Positions 8,267 to 17,995 of a stretch of 64,000 nucleotides of DNA are shown piece by piece. How positions within the stretch are numbered: position 1 is the first letter of the stretch; every line of letters begins with the position of its first letter. This DNA comes from Kofleriaceae bacterium. Its GTDB lineage: Bacteria; Myxococcota_A; Polyangia; Haliangiales; Haliangiaceae. The notes beneath the pieces were generated by a model, which saw only the letters and a list, made by a program, of their open reading frames with translations, was not told the origin of the DNA and did not search any database. The stretch lies in NCBI GenBank assembly GCA_020633495.1, contig JACKDR010000028.1:1-64000 (forward strand), read 5' to 3'. Made by a program: the position numbers and the translations under genes.

Positions 8267-9634
8267 ATGACGTCCCGCAGGTCCACCCGTGCGTTCGCGT
8301 TCCTCCTCGCCCCGTTCGCGCTCGCCGCGCCGCTGGCCGCCTGCGGCGACGGCGGCAGCGCCGGCGACGACACCGTCGCCGACGCCAGCACGGCGCCGAC
8401 GTACTACCGCGACATCAAGCCGATCATGGACGGCAAGTGCACGCAGTGCCACTTCGACGGTGGCATCGCGCCGTTCGCGCTGACCAGCTACGACGAAGCC
8501 AAGGCCCACGCCGCCGAGGCCAGCCTCGCGGTCGCCGCCGGGCTCATGCCGCCGTGGCCGCCCAACCCCGACTGCAACCAGTACTACGCCGACCGCAGCC
8601 TGTCGGCGGCGCAGAAGGAGCTCATCCAGGCCTGGTCGGCCGCCGGCGCGCCCGAGGGCGACGCCGCGCACCCCGGCGATCCCATCGACGTCGAGCGCAC
8701 CGCGCTGACCCGCGTCGACGTCCGCATCGAGCCGCCTACCGACTTCACGCCGACGTTCACCGCCGAGGCGCCCGACCAGTACCGCTGCTTCGTCATCCCC
8801 TGGCCGGCCGATCACACCGCGACCGAGTACATCACCGGCTTCCGCGCCGTCCCCGGCGCCGCCGCCGAGGTCCACCACGTCATCGCGTACTACGCCGCGC
8901 CCGGCGACGTCGCCACCTACCAGCAGCTCGACGCCGACGAGCCCGGCGACGGCTACACCTGCTTCGGCGGCCCCGGCGGCCCGTCGCGCGGCGAGTGGCT
9001 GGGCGGCTGGGCGCCCGGCAGCGCCGGCAGCGACTACGAGCCCGGCACCGGCCTCAAGATCGAGCCCGGCGCCGCGGTGATCCTGCAGGTCCACTACAAC
9101 GGCCTCAACGTCCTCGACACCGGCGCGCTGCCCGACCGCACCGCCGTCGAGTTCAAGGTCGACCCCACGGTCGAGCGCGAGGCGATGATCATGCCGTGGG
9201 CCAACCCGCAGTGGCTCGACAGCCAGAGCATGACGATCCCCGCCGGTGACGCCGACGTCATGCACGCGTTCCAGTTCGACCCCACGCCGTTCCTCACCGG
9301 CGGCCAGGGCTTCACGATCTACTCGCCGGGCCTGCACATGCACAACCTCGGGCGCCGCGCGACCGCGTCGATCGTCCGCGCCGGCGGCGCGTCGGAGTGC
9401 CTGCTGCAGATCGACGACTGGAACTTCCACTGGCAGGGCGGCTACGACCTGCGGACCCCGGTCCACTTCGCCCCCGGCGACCAGCTGCGCGTCGAGTGCC
9501 ACTGGGACAACTCGGCCGAGAACCAGCCGATCATCGGCGGCCAGCAGCAGCCGCCGCACGACGTCTGGTGGGGCGACGGCACCACCGACGAGATGTGCCT
9601 GGCGACCTTCTACGTCGCCGTCGACAACCCGTAG
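8267..9634 (+). CDS. Copper type II monooxygenase-like lipoprotein with N-terminal haem c motif
   Basis: 455 residues. Signal peptide with lipobox LAAC (Cys26). Residues about 45-130 resemble a cytochrome c segment with CTQCH (58-62). The remainder resembles the dopamine-beta-monooxygenase/PHM fold. VHHVIAYY gives the CuH His-His pair, LQVHYNG the third CuH histidine, LHMHNLG the two CuM histidines, and DEMCLATFY the CuM methionine, so all six copper ligands appear to be present. Eukaryotic relatives hydroxylate substrates using ascorbate; here the haem domain could supply electrons in place of ascorbate (inference). The protein should sit in the periplasm or on the outer membrane. The palindrome at 8228-8244 implies regulation. 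Confidence 0.82.
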   Translation: MTSRRSTRAFAFLLAPFALAAPLAACGDGGSAGDDTVADASTAPTYYRDIKPIMDGKCTQCHFDGGIAPFALTSYDEAKAHAAEASLAVAAGLMPPWPPNPDCNQYYADRSLSAAQKELIQAWSAAGAPEGDAAHPGDPIDVERTALTRVDVRIEPPTDFTPTFTAEAPDQYRCFVIPWPADHTATEYITGFRAVPGAAAEVHHVIAYYAAPGDVATYQQLDADEPGDGYTCFGGPGGPSRGEWLGGWAPGSAGSDYEPGTGLKIEPGAAVILQVHYNGLNVLDTGALPDRTAVEFKVDPTVEREAMIMPWANPQWLDSQSMTIPAGDADVMHAFQFDPTPFLTGGQGFTIYSPGLHMHNLGRRATASIVRAGGASECLLQIDDWNFHWQGGYDLRTPVHFAPGDQLRVECHWDNSAENQPIIGGQQQPPHDVWWGDGTTDEMCLATFYVAVDNP

Positions 9635-9667
9635 CGCGCGGCCGCGCCGCCGCCGCGGGCGCGCGGC

Positions 9668-11986
9668 TCAGGGCGCGACCAGGTCGCCCAGCGGATCGTC
9701 GGCGGCGGGCGCGTCGATCGGCGCCGGCGCGTCGCCGTCGCCGACCGTGACCGCGTCCTTGCGCGCCGCGCCCGCCGGCGCGAACGTCAGCGGGTAGCGG
9801 ATCACGAACACCGCGTCGGGATCCTCGGCCAGCGTGTAGGTCGGCACCGCGAGCTGGTACGCGGCGTCGGCGAGGCACCGGGTCAGCGTCTTCGACGCCG
9901 CGCTGCTCGAGGCCTGGACGTCGATGACCTCGCCCTGCGCGATCTGGATCTCCATCGCGACCCGCGCGCTGCGGTGGCCGCCGGCGCGCAGGCTGACCTG
10001 CTGGCACTGCCGCGCCGCCGGCACCAGCTGCGCGCCCAGCAGGTCCTGGCGGATCCGCCCGGCCGTGTCGATCTGGTAGCGCGCGCCCGGCGCCACGACC
10101 TCCTCGACCGCGACCTCCTCGGGCGCGGCGATCGCCGCCTCGCCGGGCGGCGGCATCCGCGAGAACGAGCCGCCCTTGGCGGCCAGCTCGTCGCGCGCCG
10201 CGGCCAGCTCGTCGCGGCCGTCGAGCGCGACCAGCGAGGTCGCGACCCCGACGACGCCGGCCCGGCGCTCGAGCCGGCTGCGCGCCCGCTCGTCGATCGC
10301 GCCGAGGTCGTCGACCACGCCCGGCGCCCGCCGCCACGCCGTCGCCGTCGCCAGCGCCGCGACCCGCGCCACCGCGTCCTTGCGCGCGGTCACGTCGCCG
10401 CCCGAGGTCGCGACCTCGACCCGGGTCGGCGTCTTGCCCTCGTACCAGCCGAAGCCGACCGCGCCGCCGCCGGCGTGCAGCGCCGGCGGCAGGTCGACGT
10501 CGACGTCGGTGGCGCCCGCGGTGACGCCGGCGACCACCCCGGTCGGCGGCGCCGCCAGCTCGCGCGCCAGGGTCGCCGCCCGGGTCGCGACCTCGCCGCG
10601 CCGCACCGCGACGACGTGGCCGCCGTGCGCCGCGACCAGCCGCGGGATCGGCGCGGCCTCGACATCGGGCAGCGCGCCGTCGTCGGCCGCGACCAGCACC
10701 GCCGACACGGTCACGTCCTCGGCGTCGACGCCGAGCGCGTCGTCGAGATCGACGCCGTCGATCCCGGCCGGCAGCATGCCGTCGCTGACGACGACGATCA
10801 GGTCGTGGCCGCCGTCGCCGTCGCCGCCGTCGCCGCTGCTGGCACGGCCGCCGTGGTCGTGCGCCAGCGCGTCGCGCGCCGCGGTCAGCGCGCCGCGCAG
10901 GTTGGCGCCGCCGCGCACCTCGGCGTCGCGGATCGCGGCGGCGATCGCGCGCCGTGCCTCGCCGGAGGTCGCCCGCGCGAACGCGTCGAGCACCGGCGTC
11001 GCCTCGCGGTCGAACAGCACCGCCTGCAGCCGCGCCGCCGGCAGCCCGAGCGCGAGCTTGTCGACCGCCGCGATCAGGGTGTCGCGGTCGGCGGCGCGCG
11101 ACGGCGACACGTCGACCACGATCACGACCCGCTTGAAACGCGACGCCGCCGCCTCCTCGCGCGGCCGCAGCACCCCGACCGCCAGCGCGCCGCCGTGGTC
11201 GCCGAGCGGCGTCGCCGACCACGTCGCCACCGTCTTGGCCACCACCGGCCGGACGTCGATGTCGAGCGGCCCCGCCGGCGCGGTGACCTTCCACGCCTTG
11301 CTGCCCGGGCGGGTCGCGACCCGGACCCCGGCGACGTACAGGTCGCGCAGCTCCTTGACCCCCGCCGGCGGCGCCACCCGGATCGTCGCGGTCGCCGCCG
11401 CGAGGTCGTCGTCGTCGCCGCGGCCGGGCAGGCGCAGCGCCAGCCGGCCGTCGACCACCGTCACCGGCGCCACCCACGTCACCTCGGCGACCGTCGGCTT
11501 TCCCGTGCGCACCGGCCACACCCGCAGCTCGTACGCGACGTCCCGGGCGTCGTCGTCGCCGGCGTGCGCCGCGGGCGCGTCGCCGAGCCGGCGCACCAGG
11601 CCCAGATCCGGCACGGTGTCGAGCTTGTCGGCGTCGGGACCGACCGTGATCGCCGCGGCGGCGTCGACGACCACGCCGGCCTGCGGCTTGCCCCCGGGGG
11701 GCGTCACGGTGACCCCGACCACCGCCGCCCGCGGCGGCAGCGCGAACGCGTAGATCGCCTCGGCGTCGCCGGTGGCGACCAGCTCCTGCCGCATCGTCAC
11801 CGTCGCCACGAAGCCCTCGAGCCGCACGTCGTAGCGGCACGACACCTCGTGGACCTCGCCGTCGCCCTCGGCGTCGAGCGTCGCGGCCCGCGCCGGCGGC
11901 GGCGTCGCCACGGTCGCGGCGGTCGCGGTCGCCGCGGCGAGGACGATCGAGGTCACGGGGGCCAGGGCGCGGCGCGGGGCGGGCAT
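9668..11986 (-). CDS. VIT and von Willebrand factor A domain protein, exported
   Basis: 772 residues. The start ATG 11986 has GAGGAG 5 bases upstream. A signal peptide (about 1-33, ending near ARAATLDA) is followed by a VIT domain (about 40-250). The VWA domain has its MIDAS motif in VVIVVDVSPSRAAD (DxSxS). The C-terminal 130 residues (QDLLGAQLVPAARQC onward, with ITEMEIQIAQGEV-like strands) resemble the AgmX/PglI-type TonB-like C-terminal module found in myxobacteria; the same type of module ends the kinase at 45201-49979. VIT/VWA proteins typically form surface or periplasmic adhesion or assembly scaffolds. The gene is divergent from the patatin gene, with 66 bases between starts. Confidence 0.8.
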   Translation of the reverse strand: MPAPRRALAPVTSIVLAAATATAATVATPPPARAATLDAEGDGEVHEVSCRYDVRLEGFVATVTMRQELVATGDAEAIYAFALPPRAAVVGVTVTPPGGKPQAGVVVDAAAAITVGPDADKLDTVPDLGLVRRLGDAPAAHAGDDDARDVAYELRVWPVRTGKPTVAEVTWVAPVTVVDGRLALRLPGRGDDDDLAAATATIRVAPPAGVKELRDLYVAGVRVATRPGSKAWKVTAPAGPLDIDVRPVVAKTVATWSATPLGDHGGALAVGVLRPREEAAASRFKRVVIVVDVSPSRAADRDTLIAAVDKLALGLPAARLQAVLFDREATPVLDAFARATSGEARRAIAAAIRDAEVRGGANLRGALTAARDALAHDHGGRASSGDGGDGDGGHDLIVVVSDGMLPAGIDGVDLDDALGVDAEDVTVSAVLVAADDGALPDVEAAPIPRLVAAHGGHVVAVRRGEVATRAATLARELAAPPTGVVAGVTAGATDVDVDLPPALHAGGGAVGFGWYEGKTPTRVEVATSGGDVTARKDAVARVAALATATAWRRAPGVVDDLGAIDERARSRLERRAGVVGVATSLVALDGRDELAAARDELAAKGGSFSRMPPPGEAAIAAPEEVAVEEVVAPGARYQIDTAGRIRQDLLGAQLVPAARQCQQVSLRAGGHRSARVAMEIQIAQGEVIDVQASSSAASKTLTRCLADAAYQLAVPTYTLAEDPDAVFVIRYPLTFAPAGAARKDAVTVGDGDAPAPIDAPAADDPLGDLVAP

Positions 11987-12016
11987 CGACTCCTCGACAC
12001 CAGGTCCGCCCCCGGG

Positions 12017-12046
12017 TTGCGGTGACCCCGCCCCCGGCCCGACAAT
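12017..12046 (+). promoter_or_regulatory. Candidate promoter for the patatin-ABC-B12 operon
   Basis: TTGCGG (12017-12022), an 18-base spacer, then GACAAT (12041-12046), 6 bases before the GTG start at 12053. The spacing again predicts a leaderless message. Confidence 0.4.
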
Positions 12047-12052
12047 CGAGGC

Positions 12053-13294
<1,242 letters not shown>

Positions 13295-13301
13295 GGGCGC
13301 G

Positions 13302-15152
13302 ATGAGCGATCTGCCCGACGAGGGCAAGAGCCGCAACATCGGGGTGCTGCGCCGGCTGATCGGGCTGGTGCGCCCGCACCTGGGCCGCTTCGCGCTCGCG
13401 GTCGCGACCCTGCTCGCCGCCTCGGGGCTGTCGCTGGTCTACCCGATGGCGGCCAAGTACGCGATCGACGTCGGCATGTCGAGCAAGAGCTCGGTCGAGC
13501 TCGACCGGATCGTGCTCGGGCTGCTGGCGCTGTTCGTCTTCCACTCCGGCCTGGTCTGGGTCCGCCACTACTCGATGAGCTGGCTCGGCGAGCGCGTCGT
13601 CGCCGATCTGCGCGCGCTGGTCGTCGACCGGGTCCTGCTGCTACCGATGGCGTGGTTCCACGAGCGCCGCACCGGCGAGCTGGTCGGGCGCCTCGCCTCC
13701 GACGTCACCACCGTCGAGAACACCGTCGGCAGCGAGCTCAGCCAGGCGCTGCGCAACGGCGTCCAGCTGATCGGCGGCCTGTCGCTGCTCCTGTGGGTCG
13801 ACTGGCGGCTGACCGCGATGATGCTGCTGGTGATCCCGCCGCTGTTGCTGATCACGCTGTGGTTCGGCCGCGAGATCCGGCTGATGAGCAAGCGGGTCCA
13901 GGACGAGATGGCGCAGGTCTCCGGCCACATCCAGGAGTCGATCGGCGCGATCCAGACCGTCCAGGCGTTCGTCCGCGAGCCGCGCGAGGGCCGGCGCTAC
14001 CGCGACGGCGTCGAGCGCATCTTCCAGGAGACGCTGCGCATGGTGCGGTGGCGGGCGTCGTTCTTCGCCGGCGCGATGGGCGCCGGCTACCTCGCGGTGG
14101 CGGCGATGATCTGGCTGGGCGGCCGCGCGCTGATCCGCGGCGACCTCAGCTCCGGCGAGCTGACCGCGTTCTTCCTCTACACGTTCATGGTCGCGGGCGC
14201 GCTCGCCGACCTGGCCGGGCTGTGGAGCGCGCTGCAGCGGGCCGCCGGCGCCACCGAGCGGCTGTTCGCGATCATCGACACCACCCCGGAGATCCGCGAT
14301 CCCGAGGCGCCGGTGCCGCTGCCGCCCGGCGGCGGCGCGCTCGAGCTGCGCGGCGTGACGTTCACCTACGCGTCGCGGCCGACCCAGCCGGTGCTCGAGC
14401 ACGTCGACCTCACGGTCGCGCCCGGCCAGGTGATCGCGCTGGTCGGGCCGTCGGGCGCCGGCAAGTCGACGATCCTGTCGCTCTTGTTCCGCTTCTACGA
14501 CGTCACCGGCGGCGAGGTCCGGCTCGAGGGCGTCGACGTCCGCCGCCTCCGCCTCGCCGAGCTGCGCCGCGCGATGGCGCTGGTGGCCCAGGAGCCGGTG
14601 CTGTTCTCGGGGACGATCCGCGACAACATCGCGTACGGCCGCGACGACGCCACCCAGGCCCAGGTCGAGCGCGCGGCGCGCGACGCCAACGCCCACGACT
14701 TCGTCACGTCGTTCCCCGACGGCTACGACACCGTCATCGGCGAGCGCGGGGTCAAGCTGTCGGGCGGCCAGAAGCAGCGCATCGCGATCGCGCGGGCGCT
14801 GCTCGCCGACCCGCGGGTGCTAGTCCTCGACGAGGCGACCAGCAACCTCGACTCCGAGAGCGAGGCCCAGGTCCAGCAGGCGCTGGCCCGCCTGATGAAG
14901 GGCCGCACCACGGTCGTGGTCGCGCACCGGCTCAGCACGGTCCGCGACGCCGACCGCATCCTGGTCATCGACCACGGCCGCGTCGTCGAGCAGGGGCGCC
15001 ACGCCGAGCTGATGGCGCAGGCCGGCGTCTACCGGCGCCTGGTCGAGCACCAGGTCATCGCCGACGAGCCGGCGCCCGAGCTCGCGGCGGCAGGCGCGGC
15101 GGTGCCCGGCCCGACGCCGACGCCGACGCCGACGCCGGGGGAGCCGTCGTGA
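13302..15152 (+). CDS. ABC transporter, MsbA/LmrA-type half exporter (permease-ATPase fusion)
   Basis: 616 residues. A six-helix type I exporter domain spans about 20-310. The nucleotide-binding domain follows, with Walker A GPSGAGKST, Q-loop VAQEPVLFSG, signature LSGGQKQRIAIARALL, Walker B VLVLDEATSNLD and switch HRLS. It should act as a homodimer in the inner membrane, exporting lipids, lipopeptides or drugs. The C-terminus ends in a low-complexity Pro-Thr-Pro repeat (PTPTPTPTPG) absent from typical members. It follows the patatin gene by 7 bases, and its TGA overlaps the GTG of the next gene by two bases, so the three genes are probably co-translated. The substrate cannot be read from sequence. 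Confidence 0.92.
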   Translation: MSDLPDEGKSRNIGVLRRLIGLVRPHLGRFALAVATLLAASGLSLVYPMAAKYAIDVGMSSKSSVELDRIVLGLLALFVFHSGLVWVRHYSMSWLGERVVADLRALVVDRVLLLPMAWFHERRTGELVGRLASDVTTVENTVGSELSQALRNGVQLIGGLSLLLWVDWRLTAMMLLVIPPLLLITLWFGREIRLMSKRVQDEMAQVSGHIQESIGAIQTVQAFVREPREGRRYRDGVERIFQETLRMVRWRASFFAGAMGAGYLAVAAMIWLGGRALIRGDLSSGELTAFFLYTFMVAGALADLAGLWSALQRAAGATERLFAIIDTTPEIRDPEAPVPLPPGGGALELRGVTFTYASRPTQPVLEHVDLTVAPGQVIALVGPSGAGKSTILSLLFRFYDVTGGEVRLEGVDVRRLRLAELRRAMALVAQEPVLFSGTIRDNIAYGRDDATQAQVERAARDANAHDFVTSFPDGYDTVIGERGVKLSGGQKQRIAIARALLADPRVLVLDEATSNLDSESEAQVQQALARLMKGRTTVVVAHRLSTVRDADRILVIDHGRVVEQGRHAELMAQAGVYRRLVEHQVIADEPAPELAAAGAAVPGPTPTPTPTPGEPS

Positions 15153-15940
15153 TCCGCTGGTGCAGCTACTGCCAGGCGTTCTGCGACGAGCAGCCGCCGT
15201 ACCACGACCTGGCGCTGTCGCACGTCATCTGTCCGGCGTGCGAGGTGCGGCTCGAGCGGGACGAGCAGCTCATCGCCGAGACCGAGGCGCCGCGGCTCTT
15301 GATGAAGCAGATCTTCCGGGCCGCGGCGCGCGGCGACGCCGCGGCGATCGATCCGCTGCTCGCCGGCGCCACCGCGCTCGGCCTGACCACGGCGTCGCTG
15401 CTGCTCGGCGTGCTGCAGCCGCTGTTGCACCGGACCGGCCGGCGCTGGCAGGCCGGCGCGATCGCCGTCGCCGACGAGCACCAGATCACCGCCTGGTGCG
15501 AGCGCGCGTTCGCGCGCCTGCCGGTCGCGCCGCCCCCGCCGCGCGCGCCGCTCGACCTGCTGCTGCTGGTCGCGCCCGGCAACACCCACACGCTGGGGCC
15601 ACGGTTCGCGGCCACGGCGCTCCGGGAGCGCGGCCTGCGGGTCCACGCCATCGTGCCGGAGCTCCCCATCGACGACGTCGTCGACGAGGTCGTGCGGCTG
15701 CGACCGGCGATCGTCGGCATGTCGTGCGCGACCACGGCGGTGGTGCCAGACGCGGTGGCGCAGCTCACCACCCTGCGCGCGCGGCTCGGCGCCGCCGCGC
15801 CGCGCGTGCTGCTCGGCGGCATGGCCGCGCGCCAGGCCACGCCGCCGCCGGCGGTCGACGGCGTCCCCTGGATCGCCACCGTGGGCCAGGCGGAGGCCGC
15901 GATCCGCGCCGGCGCGGGCCCCGCACCCGACGCGTCGTGA
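15149..15940 (+). CDS. Zinc-ribbon plus cobalamin-binding domain protein, CarH-like sensor module
   Basis: 263 residues. The GTG start overlaps the stop of the ABC gene. Residues 4-31 form a zinc ribbon (CSYC at 5-8, CPAC at 28-31). Residues about 45-125 form a helical B12 cap ending in WQAGAIAVADEH, which matches the W-x9-EH signature of CarH-type adenosylcobalamin photoreceptors (Trp100, Glu110, His111). A Rossmann B12-binding domain follows with NTHTLG (145-150), where His147 fits the lower cobalt ligand of DxHxxG. CarH proteins carry a MerR DNA-binding domain at the N-terminus; here a zinc ribbon takes its place. The likely role is sensing cobalamin or light in the cytoplasm. Output and partner are unknown. 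Confidence 0.75.
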   Translation: MIRWCSYCQAFCDEQPPYHDLALSHVICPACEVRLERDEQLIAETEAPRLLMKQIFRAAARGDAAAIDPLLAGATALGLTTASLLLGVLQPLLHRTGRRWQAGAIAVADEHQITAWCERAFARLPVAPPPPRAPLDLLLLVAPGNTHTLGPRFAATALRERGLRVHAIVPELPIDDVVDEVVRLRPAIVGMSCATTAVVPDAVAQLTTLRARLGAAAPRVLLGGMAARQATPPPAVDGVPWIATVGQAEAAIRAGAGPAPDAS

Positions 15941-16009
15941 TCGGGCTCGCGCGCGGCCGGGCGCCGGCGCGCGGGTGTTGAGCCGGCCTCGGGCGTAGAG
16001 TCGTCGGCC

Positions 16010-16891
16010 ATGGCCGTCACCACCGAGACCCTCGCGCTGCCGGGCGGGCGGTTCCAGCTGCTGCGCGCCGGCGGCGCCGCGTCGCCGCGCCCGCTGGTGA
16101 TCGTGCTGCACGGCTTCCCCGATCACCCGCCGACGTTCGTCCCCGTGATCGAGGCGCTGGCCGCCGCCGGCCACGACGTCGTCGCGCCGTGGCTACGCGG
16201 CTACGCACCGTCGGAGCCGCGCGGGCCGTTCCACGTCGAGCGCCTCGCCGCCGACGTCCTCGAGCTGGCCGACGCGCTCGGCCGCGACCGCTTCTGCCTG
16301 CTCGGCCACGACTGGGGCGCGGTCATCACCTACGCGACCTGCGCGCTGGCGCCCGAGCGGGTGCGCGCCGCGGTGACGATGGCGGTGCCGCACCCGCTGG
16401 CGTTCGTGCGGTCGCTGACGCGGAGCCTGCAGCTGTGGCGGAGCTGGTACATGCTGTTCTTCCAGCTGCCCGGCGCGCCGGCGATCGCGCGGGCCCGCGA
16501 CCTGGCGCTGATCGATCGGCTGTGGCGGCGGTGGTCGCCGGGCTACACGCTGCCCGCCGCCGACCGCGCCGCGCTGCACGCGTGCCTGGCGGCGAGCTGG
16601 CCGGCGCCGATCGAGTACTATCGGGCCCAGGTGCGGCCGCTGCGTGAGGCGGCGGCGCGGTTCGCGCCCGAGGCGCCGGCGCGGCAGCCGCTGGTGACGC
16701 CGCTGTGCCACCTGCAGGGCGCCGACGACGGCTGCGTCGCGCCGGCGGCCGGCGCCGGCCAGGAGCGCTGGTTCGCCGGCCCGTTCACGTCCGAGGTGGT
16801 GTCGCGCGCCGGCCACTTCCTGCAGCTCGAGGCGCCGGAGCGGGTCGTCGCCCAGGCGCTGGCCTGGTTCGGCGAGCACGCGCCGGCGTAG
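16010..16891 (+). CDS. Alpha/beta hydrolase, epoxide hydrolase/haloalkane dehalogenase-like
   Basis: 293 residues. LHGFPDHPPTF is the oxyanion-hole segment. The nucleophile elbow LLGHDWGAVI carries Asp, not Ser, which is typical of soluble epoxide hydrolases and dehalogenases. The charge relay would be completed by an acidic residue near QGADDGCVAP and by His in AGHFLQLEAPE. A cap domain lies at about 125-215. Cytoplasmic and of usual family length. It probably opens epoxides or hydrolyses related small molecules; the substrate is unassigned. TAGAGT at 15996-16001 is a possible -10 box 8 bases before the ATG. The next gene is convergent. Confidence 0.87.
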   Translation: MAVTTETLALPGGRFQLLRAGGAASPRPLVIVLHGFPDHPPTFVPVIEALAAAGHDVVAPWLRGYAPSEPRGPFHVERLAADVLELADALGRDRFCLLGHDWGAVITYATCALAPERVRAAVTMAVPHPLAFVRSLTRSLQLWRSWYMLFFQLPGAPAIARARDLALIDRLWRRWSPGYTLPAADRAALHACLAASWPAPIEYYRAQVRPLREAAARFAPEAPARQPLVTPLCHLQGADDGCVAPAAGAGQERWFAGPFTSEVVSRAGHFLQLEAPERVVAQALAWFGEHAPA

Positions 16892-16909
16892 CCGGCGGTC
16901 AGCGCTGAC
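16881..16909. terminator. Hairpins between convergent genes, possible bidirectional terminator
   Basis: CGCCGGC-GTA-GCCGGCG (16881-16897) overlaps the hydrolase stop codon and is followed by the 12-base palindrome GTCAGCGCTGAC (16898-16909). No T tract follows, so intrinsic termination is only a possibility. Confidence 0.3.
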
Positions 16910-16930
16910 GTCGGCGGCGACCGGCGCGGC

Positions 16931-17992
16931 TCAGGTCGGGTCGCCGAGGTAGCCGCGCCGGGCCTGGTCGCGCTCGATCGAGCGGAACAGCGCGCCGAAG
17001 TTGCCCTCGCCGAACGACAGGTGGTTCTTGCGCTGGATGATCTCGACGAAGATCGGCCCGATCAGGTTGCGGGTGAAGATCTGCAGCAGGTAGCCGTCGT
17101 CGTCGCCGTCGATCAGGACGTTGCGGCGGTGCAGCTCGGCGCGATCCTCGGTGACGCCCGGCACCCGGTCGAAGACGCTGCCGTAGTAGTCGTCGTCGAT
17201 GTCGAGGGTCTCGATGCCGCTGCCGTCGAGGGCGCGCAGCGACGCCAGGATGTCCTCGGTGAGGAACGCCAGGTGCTGGATGCCCGGGCCCTGGTACTCC
17301 TCGAGGTACTCGTTGATCTGGCTCTTGGCCTCGGTGCCCTCGTTGATCGGGATGCAGAACTTGCCGCACGGCGACCGCAGCGCGTACGAGGTCAGGCCGG
17401 TCCGGGCGCCGCGGATGTCGAAGTAGCGGACCTCGGTGAAGCCGAAGACGTCCTTGTAGAACGCGGCCCACGTCGCCATCGTGCCGCGCTCGACGTTGTT
17501 GGTCAGGTGATCGATCGCGAGGAAGCCCTTGTCGGCGACGTGGATCGCCTGCGGGTGGGGCACGAAGCCGAGGCGGCGCCAGTGCACGGCGTTGCGCCAG
17601 CCGTCGATCAGGTAGATCAGGCTGTCGCCGATCCCGGCCAGCGCCGGCACCGGCTCGCTGCCGCTGGCCAGCTCGCCGTCGACCGCGCGGGCGCCGCGCG
17701 CCTCGGCGATCTGCACCGCGGCGTCGGCGTCGAGGCAGCGCCAGCCCATCGAGACGATCGACGGCCCGTGCAGGCGCGCGAACCGGCCGGCGTGGCCGTC
17801 GGGGTCGCGCGACAGGAGGAACTTGATGTCGTGCTGCTCGTAGAGGTCGACCGGTCGCTCGGCGTGGCGCATCGTGCGCGAGAAGCCGAAGGCGAGCAGC
17901 AGCCGGTGCAGCATCTCGGGATCGGGGCCAGCGACCTCGACGAAGTCGATGCCGTCGAGGCCGAGCGGGTTGGTCTTGGGATCGAGGGCCAT
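16931..17992 (-). CDS. hppD: 4-hydroxyphenylpyruvate dioxygenase
   Basis: 353 residues, the usual length. It is a vicinal-oxygen-chelate enzyme that converts 4-hydroxyphenylpyruvate to homogentisate using Fe(II) and O2, step two of tyrosine breakdown. Iron-ligand motifs are visible: IDHLTNNV (first His), GIQHLAFLTEDI (second His) and PIFVEIIQRK (Glu). The C-terminal helix region GEGNFGALFRSIERDQ RRG is characteristic of the family. The start lies 3 bases downstream of the hmgA stop, so both genes form one operon transcribed leftward from the shared region with the LysR gene. Confidence 0.95.
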   Translation of the reverse strand: MALDPKTNPLGLDGIDFVEVAGPDPEMLHRLLLAFGFSRTMRHAERPVDLYEQHDIKFLLSRDPDGHAGRFARLHGPSIVSMGWRCLDADAAVQIAEARGARAVDGELASGSEPVPALAGIGDSLIYLIDGWRNAVHWRRLGFVPHPQAIHVADKGFLAIDHLTNNVERGTMATWAAFYKDVFGFTEVRYFDIRGARTGLTSYALRSPCGKFCIPINEGTEAKSQINEYLEEYQGPGIQHLAFLTEDILASLRALDGSGIETLDIDDDYYGSVFDRVPGVTEDRAELHRRNVLIDGDDDGYLLQIFTRNLIGPIFVEIIQRKNHLSFGEGNFGALFRSIERDQARRGYLGDPT

Positions 17993-17995
17993 GGG

